NCBI RefSeq assembly: GCF_000418325.1
Contig: NC_021658.1
Location: forward strand, 7,082,001-7,146,000
Direction of reading: 5' to 3'
Source: Sorangium cellulosum So0157-2
GTDB lineage: Bacteria > Myxococcota_A > Polyangia > Polyangiales > Polyangiaceae
Length of the DNA stretch: 64,000 nucleotides
The position numbers were made by a program, and so were the translations under genes. Of the stretch, positions 57,699 through 64,000 are shown piece after piece; position 1 is the first letter of the stretch, and every line of letters starts with the position of its first letter. The notes beneath the pieces were generated by a model, which was given only the letters and a program-made list of their open reading frames with translations, was not told the DNA's origin and did no database searches.

Positions 57699-60600
57699 GT
57701 AAGCGCCTTGAATTTAGCTGCGATCAACTGCGTCAGATCGTCCTGCGACATCTCCTCGATCTCGACAGCAGAATCGGCGGTGGTGTGCGGTGACTCCACA
57801 GGAGCGGCTTCGCATGCCTCCCGCGCCAGATGCCCGCTCAGCGCCGCCACCGTGGGATAGGTCCACAACAGCGTTGCCGGTACGGTGATGCCCAGCATGG
57901 CCTCGATGCGGTTGCGCAGCTCGAGCCCCATCAGCGAGTTCATGCCCAGGCTCGTGAGCGGGGCGTCCACCTCGATCTTGCCCTCGGGGAGGCGCAGCAC
58001 CTGCGAGATCTGCGCACGGAGGAGCGGCTCCAGGAGCGCGCTCCGCGCGCTCGGCTCGGCAGCAGCGAGGCGGCGGAGCAGGTCCCCGTCCCCGGCTGGC
58101 CCGCCGGCGCTCGCGCGATGCGCCGTCACCAGGCGCGACAACATTCGCGAAGACGCCGCCGCGGGGTACAGCTCCACCCACAGCCGCGGGTTCACCGGCA
58201 TCACCCCCACCTGCACGCGGCCGCTTTCGAGCAGCCGTGCCAGAGCGGACAGCCCCTCGTCGGGGGTGAGGCTCCGCATTCCGCGGGAGACCAGCCGCGC
58301 GCCGCGATCTTCCTGCGCGGCCGCCATGCCCACCTCCGCGAACAGGCCCCAGTCGACGCTCAACGCTGGCAGCCCCTGCGCCCTCCGGTGGTGCGCCAGA
58401 GCGTCGAGGAACGTGTTGGCCGCGGCGTAGTTGCCCTGGCCCGGCGAGCCCAAGAGCCCTACTCCCGAAGCGTACAGCACGAAGAAGGAAAGCGGCGCTT
58501 CGCGCGTCAACGCGTGCAGGTGCAAGGCCCCCTGGACCTTGGGCGCCATCACCTTACGAAACCGCGCGGGAGTCTGCTGCATCAGCAGCCCGTCGTCCAA
58601 GATGCCGGCCGCATGGACGACGCCCCGCAGCGGCATCCCCGACGTGGTAACCTCGCGGAGGATCCGCTCGAGCTGCGCCCGATCGGCGACATCTGCCTTC
58701 GCCACGGTGACGCGCGCGCCGCGGGCCTCGAGCGCCGCGACGGCTGCCCGTTGCTCCACGCTCGCCGCGCCGGAGCGGCCCACCAGCACCAGGTGACCAG
58801 CGCCGCGCTCGGCCAGCCATCCGGCCACGCTCAGACCGAGCCCACCCAGACCGCCGGTCACGAGGTAGGTGCTGTCCGCGCGGATGGTGACGTCGGTCGG
58901 AACGCAGCTCTCGATCCTCCCCCGGGGCCGGGTCTCGGGCTGCCGGCGGACGATCCGAGCGACGCATCGCTCGCCACCGCGCAACGCGACTTCCGCTTCG
59001 GCGTCGTCGGCCAGCAGCTCGGCCAGCAGGGCACCGAGCTCCCCATCGGGCCGGGCCGGATCGAGGTCGACCCGAGCGCAGCGCAGATCCGCGTGCTCCA
59101 TGGCGATGACGCGGCCCAGCCCCAGCAGCGGTGCCTGTGTCACGGAGACGTCGCCGGCGCCGACGGCCTGTGCGCCGCGGGTCAGAAGCCACAATCGCGG
59201 GGCGTCTCGAAAGCCCATGCCGGCCAGGGCCTGCACGGTCCAGAGCACGCTGTCGCAGCCACGTACCAGCGCCGGATCGAGGGCATCGGGACTGACGTCG
59301 GCGCTCCGGGGCGCGTCCAATGCGCCTTGCGCCCCGAGCCCTGGGTCGAGCTCGCCACCCCCATCGAGGCTGCCGAGGTGCACCACCGCCGTCGGAGCCT
59401 GGCCGCCAAAGGCCTTTGCCAGGAGCGCGCGCACGCCGGCAGCGCTCGTGTTGTTCTCTGCCGCATGGACGACGGCATGGCCGCCGGCCTCCAGCATCGA
59501 GCGCAACGCGGCGCCGAGCCCACCGCCGCCGCCGAGGAGCAGCCACCGGCCCGCGTTGACCTTGGCTGTGCCGACCGCTGCGGGTTCCCACTCGAGCTCC
59601 AGGAACCAATCGTCTTCTTCGCGCCGGCGCACCGCTCCCGGAAGCCGCTGCGCCACGAGCCCGCAGACTTCGGCGACCACTGCACCCGAGCTGTCGACCA
59701 CCCAAAAGTCGGCGCCCTGCCGATCGGGGGTTTGGTGCCCATGGTTCACGACGCGCGCATGGCACCACAGCTCCCCCGAAGGCCGCTGCAAGAGCCGCAG
59801 CGAGCCCAACTCCACGGGCACCCACGGCGTCGCCTCGCCACCGCCGGCGAAGAGGCTGCCGACGATCTGGAAGCACGCGTCCAGCAGCGCAGGATGCAAC
59901 CGATACTCCGCTGCCGAGCCGGCCGCGTCGGGCAGGCGTACCCGTCCCAGCGCCTCGCCTTCACCCCGCCATAGCTCAGCAATCCCCTGGAAGGCAGGGC
60001 CGTACTGCAGCCCCATCTCGGTCAGCTCCGCGTAGGTGGCCGCGGCGGGTATGCTGGCCTGGAGCCGTGCGCGCACAGCGGAAAGCGTAAGCCCAGCCGG
60101 GACCTCGGTGCGCTCCACTCGGAGCAACGCGCCGCGAGCGTGGACCCGGAAGGACGCGTGGCCAGCGCCCGGCGCCCGGCTCGCGATCTGGAACTGCAGC
60201 CGTCCCGACGGCTGCTCCGTCGTCACCACCTGGACCAACACCGCCGCGTCGCCCGCGAAGGCCAGCGCCTCGGCGAGCACCACGTCAGTTATCTGCAATG
60301 GGCCATCGCCCAAAGCCTCGGCCCCCGACGAAATCGCCATCTCCAGGTACGCCGCGCCCGGAAACACGACCGCTCCCTGCACCCGGTGGTCGCCGAGCCA
60401 CGGCAGCCGCTTGAGATCCAGCGTCGTCTCCCACAGCCGCGTGCTCGTCTGGGTTGACAGGGTCTGCATTTCACCGAGGAGCGGGTGACCGCCCGCACGC
60501 ACGCCGCGGCGATCGCCCGCGGCGCTCTTGGCCGGCGCTTCGATCCAGTACCGCTCGCGCTGCCAGGGATAGTTCGGCAGCGGTACCCGCCGCCCCCCCG

Positions 60601-63193
60601 CGGGAAACAGCCGCCCCCAGGGTACAGGGTAGCCCTGCGCCCACAGCGCGCCCAGCGCCTCCAGCATCGCCGGGCGCTCGTCCTGCCCCCGCCGCAGCGA
60701 GCCCACCGCTGCGCCCGCCCGCTGGACCGCGCGCCGCATCTCCTCGACCGAAGTCGTTAGGATCGGATGCGGGCTCATCTCCACGAACAGACCGTGGCCG
60801 CCTTGGAGCTGCGCCTGGACTACCTCGGCGAAGCGCACAGGCTGCCTGAGGTTGTTCATCCAGTAATTCGCTCCGAGCTCCGGGCCCGCTACCATGGCGC
60901 CCGTCACCGTCGAGCGCATCGGCACCGCAGCCGCACGCGGCCGGAGCCCGCCCAGGGCTGCCAAGAGGTCCTCGCGCAGCGGGTCGACCTGCGGGCTGTG
61001 GCTGGCGACATCCACCTTCACCCGACGGCAGAACACCCCCTTCGCGTTCAGGGACGACAGCACCTCGCCGATCGCTGCCGGCTCGCCCGAGAGCACCGTC
61101 GAGCGCGGGCTGTTGCTCACGGCCACGCTCACCCGATCCTCGTAGCCTCGGAGCGCTGTCTCGGCCTCGGCCAGCGACAGCTCGGTCACCGCCATCTCGC
61201 CCTGACCGCTGATGCGCCGGAGCAGCCGGCTGCGCCGGCAGATGATCGCCACCGCATCCTCGAGCGACAGCGCCCCGGCCACATGCGCGGCGGCTACCTC
61301 GCCCATGCTGTGGCCGATCACGACGTCGGGCGCGACACCCCACGACCGCCACAGCGCCGCAAGTGCCACCGCAAGCGCGAACAGCACCGGCTGCACCACG
61401 TCGATGCGCTCGAGCTGGGAGGACCCTTCGTCGGCGGCGAGCTCGGCGAGCAGCGACCAACCGGCTTCGGCCTGGATGGCCCGGTCGCACGCCGAGAGCG
61501 CCGCGTGGAAGACGGGTTCCTCAGCCAGGAGCTGACGGCCCATACCGACCCACTGAGAGCCCTGGCCGGGAAAGACGAAGACCACCTTCGGCACGTTGCC
61601 TGGGGAGCAGCGGCCACGCACGGCGCCCGGCGGGGTCTGGCCTCGCGCCGCTGCGTCGAGCCCCTCTCGCAACGCCTCGCGCGACGGCGCCGCCATCGCG
61701 AGCCGGTGCTCCATGGGGCTGCGCGTCGTCGCCAGGCTGAAGGCGACGTCGCCCAACGAGAGCCCCTGGTGCGCCTGCAGATGATCTCGTAGCCGTTCCG
61801 CCGCGGCATCCAGCGCCGCTGCGCTCTTGGCCGAGACGACGAAGAGCTCGGCAGAGCGCGCCGGCGCCGCGGCAGGAAGCTTCGCCGCGGGTGCTTCCTC
61901 CAGCACGACATGGGCGTTGGTGCCGCCGATCCCGAACGAGCTGACGCCGGCCCGCCGCGGAGTCGAGCCGGTATTCCAATCCTTAAGAGAGGTATTGACG
62001 TAGAACGGGCTGCTCGCGAAATCGATCGATGGGTTAGGAGACTCGAAGTTCAGGCTGGGCGGCAGCTGCCGGTGCTCCAGCGCCAAGACCGTCTTGATGA
62101 AACCGGCGATGCCAGCCGCCGATTCGAGGTGTCCGATGCCGGTCTTCACGGAGCCGATCGCGCAAGACCTCCGGGCCGAAGCGTCGCGATCGAACACCCG
62201 CCGCAACGCCGCCGTCTCGATGGCGTCTCCGAGCAGCGTGCCGGTCCCGTGGGTCTCGATGTATTGGATGGACCGGGCCTCGACCCCTGCCAGCGCCAGC
62301 GCCTCCATGATCGCTTGCGCCTGGCCCACCTCACTGGGCGCAGTGAACCCGATCTTCCTCGCTCCGTCGTTGTTTGTGGCAGACCCAAGGATGACCGCGC
62401 GGACGGGATCACCATCGGAGAGCGCCCGGTCCAGCGGCTTCAGGAGGACAACCCCGCAGCCGTTGCCCATGATCGTGCCGTTCGCCTTGGCGTCGAAGGC
62501 CCGGCAATGGCCGTCGGGAGAGAAGATGCCCCCCTCGGCATATACATAGCCGGCTCGATGGGGGATCCGGACGGTAATCCCGCCGGCCAGCGCCATGTCG
62601 CACTCGCGGTCCAGGAGGCTCATGCACGCCAAGTGAACCGCCACGAGCGAGGTGGAGCAGGCAGTTTGAACGGAGATGCTCGGCCCTCTCAGATTCAGCC
62701 TGTAGGAGACGTGGGTCGCGAGGTAATCCTTGTCGTTGCCGATCAACGTCTGAAACCAGCCGGGCCACCGCATCATCGCTGGGTGCTCGTGGAGGTTCGA
62801 CGTCAAGTACGAGCTCATGTTGGCGCCGGCGTACACGCCGATAGAGCCCTCGTAAGCCGTCGGGTCGTATCCGGCGTTCTCCAGCGCCTCCCAGGCGCAT
62901 TCCATGAAGATGCGGTGCTGCGGATCCATGAGCTCTGCCTCGCGCGGGCTGATGCCGAAGAAAGCAGCGTCGAACCGGTCGACATCTTCCAGCACGCTGC
63001 CCGCCCGGACGTAGCTCGGGTCCAGCACCAGCGCGGGGTCGACTCCGGACGCCGCGAGCTCCTGCTCGGAGAAGCGCTGCACGGCCTCCGTGCCGTCTCG
63101 AAGGTTCCTCCAGAATTCGTCCAGATTACGCGCCCCCGGAAATCGGCCCGACATGCCGATGACTGCGATTGCGGAGGAATCTTGTTCTTCCAT
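57695..63193 (-). CDS. epoC: Epothilone PKS EpoC: module 2
   Basis: 1832 aa from the ATG at 63193 (MEEQDSSAIAVIG), the known EpoC length (EpoB in the alternative naming). The open frame reaches 16 codons further up, but that leader is unconserved. Domains: KS (about 8-430, triad Cys179 in QTACSTS, His315 in HGTGT, His355), AT (about 535-850, GHSMGE at 629, VASH at 732, methylmalonyl type), DH (about 905-1150, HRVQGAVVFP, LLDACFQ), KR (about 1435-1620, TGGLGGLG, LDD type, QGNYAAAN) and ACP (about 1730-1780, GMNSLMG, Asn in place of the usual Asp before the Ser). There is no ER, matching the C16-C17 double bond with its methyl group. The KS accepts the methylthiazolyl starter from EpoB. A C-terminal acidic docking segment precedes the stop, which overlaps the epoD start. 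Confidence 0.96.
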   Translation of the reverse strand: MEEQDSSAIAVIGMSGRFPGARNLDEFWRNLRDGTEAVQRFSEQELAASGVDPALVLDPSYVRAGSVLEDVDRFDAAFFGISPREAELMDPQHRIFMECAWEALENAGYDPTAYEGSIGVYAGANMSSYLTSNLHEHPAMMRWPGWFQTLIGNDKDYLATHVSYRLNLRGPSISVQTACSTSLVAVHLACMSLLDRECDMALAGGITVRIPHRAGYVYAEGGIFSPDGHCRAFDAKANGTIMGNGCGVVLLKPLDRALSDGDPVRAVILGSATNNDGARKIGFTAPSEVGQAQAIMEALALAGVEARSIQYIETHGTGTLLGDAIETAALRRVFDRDASARRSCAIGSVKTGIGHLESAAGIAGFIKTVLALEHRQLPPSLNFESPNPSIDFASSPFYVNTSLKDWNTGSTPRRAGVSSFGIGGTNAHVVLEEAPAAKLPAAAPARSAELFVVSAKSAAALDAAAERLRDHLQAHQGLSLGDVAFSLATTRSPMEHRLAMAAPSREALREGLDAAARGQTPPGAVRGRCSPGNVPKVVFVFPGQGSQWVGMGRQLLAEEPVFHAALSACDRAIQAEAGWSLLAELAADEGSSQLERIDVVQPVLFALAVALAALWRSWGVAPDVVIGHSMGEVAAAHVAGALSLEDAVAIICRRSRLLRRISGQGEMAVTELSLAEAETALRGYEDRVSVAVSNSPRSTVLSGEPAAIGEVLSSLNAKGVFCRRVKVDVASHSPQVDPLREDLLAALGGLRPRAAAVPMRSTVTGAMVAGPELGANYWMNNLRQPVRFAEVVQAQLQGGHGLFVEMSPHPILTTSVEEMRRAVQRAGAAVGSLRRGQDERPAMLEALGALWAQGYPVPWGRLFPAGGRRVPLPNYPWQRERYWIEAPAKSAAGDRRGVRAGGHPLLGEMQTLSTQTSTRLWETTLDLKRLPWLGDHRVQGAVVFPGAAYLEMAISSGAEALGDGPLQITDVVLAEALAFAGDAAVLVQVVTTEQPSGRLQFQIASRAPGAGHASFRVHARGALLRVERTEVPAGLTLSAVRARLQASIPAAATYAELTEMGLQYGPAFQGIAELWRGEGEALGRVRLPDAAGSAAEYRLHPALLDACFQIVGSLFAGGGEATPWVPVELGSLRLLQRPSGELWCHARVVNHGHQTPDRQGADFWVVDSSGAVVAEVCGLVAQRLPGAVRRREEDDWFLELEWEPAAVGTAKVNAGRWLLLGGGGGLGAALRSMLEAGGHAVVHAAENNTSAAGVRALLAKAFGGQAPTAVVHLGSLDGGGELDPGLGAQGALDAPRSADVSPDALDPALVRGCDSVLWTVQALAGMGFRDAPRLWLLTRGAQAVGAGDVSVTQAPLLGLGRVIAMEHADLRCARVDLDPARPDGELGALLAELLADDAEAEVALRGGERCVARIVRRQPETRPRGRIESCVPTDVTIRADSTYLVTGGLGGLGLSVAGWLAERGAGHLVLVGRSGAASVEQRAAVAALEARGARVTVAKADVADRAQLERILREVTTSGMPLRGVVHAAGILDDGLLMQQTPARFRKVMAPKVQGALHLHALTREAPLSFFVLYASGVGLLGSPGQGNYAAANTFLDALAHHRRAQGLPALSVDWGLFAEVGMAAAQEDRGARLVSRGMRSLTPDEGLSALARLLESGRVQVGVMPVNPRLWVELYPAAASSRMLSRLVTAHRASAGGPAGDGDLLRRLAAAEPSARSALLEPLLRAQISQVLRLPEGKIEVDAPLTSLGMNSLMGLELRNRIEAMLGITVPATLLWTYPTVAALSGHLAREACEAAPVESPHTTADSAVEIEEMSQDDLTQLIAAKFKALT

Positions 63194-63339
63194 GAGCTCA
63201 CCGTTCCTCAGCGCTCGAACAACACGGCTCAACGCGCACACCCGCGCCGCGCACCCGCGATCAGATCAGATGAATCCCAGGGTGAGGCAGGCGGACTTGC
63301 GGCTCATCGGCCCGCTCGGCCTTGTTTTGTTCGGCGCTC
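63194..63339 (-). other. epoB-epoC spacer
   Basis: 146 nt between the NRPS stop and the epoC ATG, with GAGGAACGG shortly before the start as a possible ribosome-binding site. No promoter or hairpin is obvious. The spacer is longer than the others from epoC to epoF. Confidence 0.4.
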
Positions 63340-63999
63340 TTAGCTACGTCTCCTGCCCTTGCGCCGGGCCTCCACTCGGTCCTGCATGTTCGTCCGCTGA
63401 TCTAGATCTTTCGAGTCTCGGCGCAAACCGGATGCCAGCGAGCCGAGGTTCGGGTACTGGAACAACTCGGTGATGGCGATCTCCCTATCCAGCCTCTTCT
63501 GCAACAGGCTCCTCATGCGAACGATGTGAATCGATGTCGCACCAAGATCGACGAAGCTCTGCTGGAGCCCGACCACCTCCAGCCCGAGCACCTCCCGTAC
63601 GACCGCGACGAGGATCTCCTCCAAGGCGTCCCGTGGCGCCGTGTGCTCCGAATGCCGCGGCGATGAGGTATCCTTCCGCTCGCGCAGGGCCTTACGATCG
63701 ACCTTGCCGTTGGACGTCAGCGGCAACGCATCGAGCTCCACGAAGACTGTAGGCACCATATACTCGGGTAGTTTGGTCCTCAAGAAGTCGCGAAGGATAT
63801 CGGCGAAGTGCTGATCGCGGCCAGGAGGGGCGCCGCGCGTCGTGACGCGCCTCGGTGAGGAATCCTGACCGAGCGTACAGACCTGGAACTGCCGCGGGTC
63901 TACCCGCCCACCCAGCATGCCGTGCACGTAAACGTCCGAACGCCGCAGGTCGAGAACCGGCCGAACCTGTTCAAAATTGAATTGACCCACCGGGCAGAC
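63340..63999 (-). CDS. epoB: Epothilone NRPS EpoB, 3' end only
   Basis: The frame is open to the right edge; about 220 C-terminal residues are visible. EpoB (EpoP in the alternative naming) activates cysteine, condenses it with acetate from EpoA, cyclises it and oxidises the thiazoline to thiazole. What is seen: a tail of the oxidase insertion (FEQVRPVLDLRRSDVYVHG), then the end of the adenylation domain with LPEYMVPTVFVELDALPLTS and the A10-type motif NGKVDRKAL, then a peptidyl carrier domain with phosphopantetheine Ser in DLGATSIHIVRM, ending in a basic tail. The oxidase sequence inside the adenylation domain is the known layout of this protein. The GTG at 63990 is not the start. Confidence 0.93.
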   Translation of the reverse strand, partial: VCPVGQFNFEQVRPVLDLRRSDVYVHGMLGGRVDPRQFQVCTLGQDSSPRRVTTRGAPPGRDQHFADILRDFLRTKLPEYMVPTVFVELDALPLTSNGKVDRKALRERKDTSSPRHSEHTAPRDALEEILVAVVREVLGLEVVGLQQSFVDLGATSIHIVRMRSLLQKRLDREIAITELFQYPNLGSLASGLRRDSKDLDQRTNMQDRVEARRKGRRRS

Positions 64000-64000
64000 G

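Noticed and set aside
63194..63241. Upstream start for epoC adding 16 residues.
   Set aside because: The ATG at 63193 gives the known 1832-aa length and a KS that begins normally; the leader is unconserved in style.
1..64000. tRNA, rRNA, CRISPR arrays or riboswitches.
   Set aside because: No cloverleaf, rRNA-like segment, regularly spaced repeat-spacer structure or recognisable aptamer was seen; the only tandem array is the IS end.

Overview
This is a high-GC (about 70%) window with the codon use, very long overlapping shadow frames and gene content of a myxobacterium. I read it as Sorangium cellulosum because about 48 kb on the minus strand (63999 down to 15608) is the epothilone biosynthetic cluster. 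Recognition rests on exact protein lengths and domain order: epoC 1832 aa, epoD 7257 aa, epoE 3798 aa once a local lesion is repaired, epoF 2439 aa with a terminal thioesterase, and epoK 419 aa (P450). Upstream of these is the 3' end of the NRPS gene epoB. The loading gene epoA and most of epoB lie beyond the right edge.

Layout. (1) 3-9964, plus strand: five tightly packed genes. They are a Cys-containing protein open at the left edge, a lipoprotein, a MoxR-type AAA+ ATPase, a 1344-aa membrane protein with a C-terminal DUF58/vWA-like region, and a 594-aa membrane protein. This looks like a MoxR/Bat-type envelope operon with lineage-specific partners. (2) 9965-12649: a serine beta-lactamase-family hydrolase, a 151-aa hypothetical protein and a truncated ORF. 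(3) 12650-15292: an IS21-family element with matching ends, istA and an istB broken by an in-frame UGA. About 85 bp of related sequence occurs at 10.2 kb and again at 15.4 kb, bracketing regions 2 and 3. (4) 15608-63999, minus strand: epothilone genes epoK, epoF, epoE, epoD, epoC and the end of epoB.

How the cluster works. EpoB makes the thiazole starter. EpoC (module 2), EpoD (modules 3-6), EpoE (modules 7-8) and EpoF (module 9 plus TE) extend and cyclise the chain, and EpoK epoxidises C12-C13. AT motifs, KR types and dead reductive domains read directly from the sequence fit the known product: methylmalonyl-type ATs in modules 2, 6, 7 and 8, malonyl-type in 5 and 9, a methyltransferase plus a dead KR in module 8, and a degenerate ER in module 9.

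Most notable anomaly. A 209-bp tandem duplication in the module 7 AT of epoE shifts the frame and truncates the protein after about 700 residues. It lies inside a 1.4-kb block that is almost identical between the module 7 and module 8 ATs, so it is either a real loss-of-production mutation or an assembly error. Modules 3 and 4 share a similar 1442-bp near-identical AT block. I did not find a convincing undescribed system; the left-hand operon is the least understood part.
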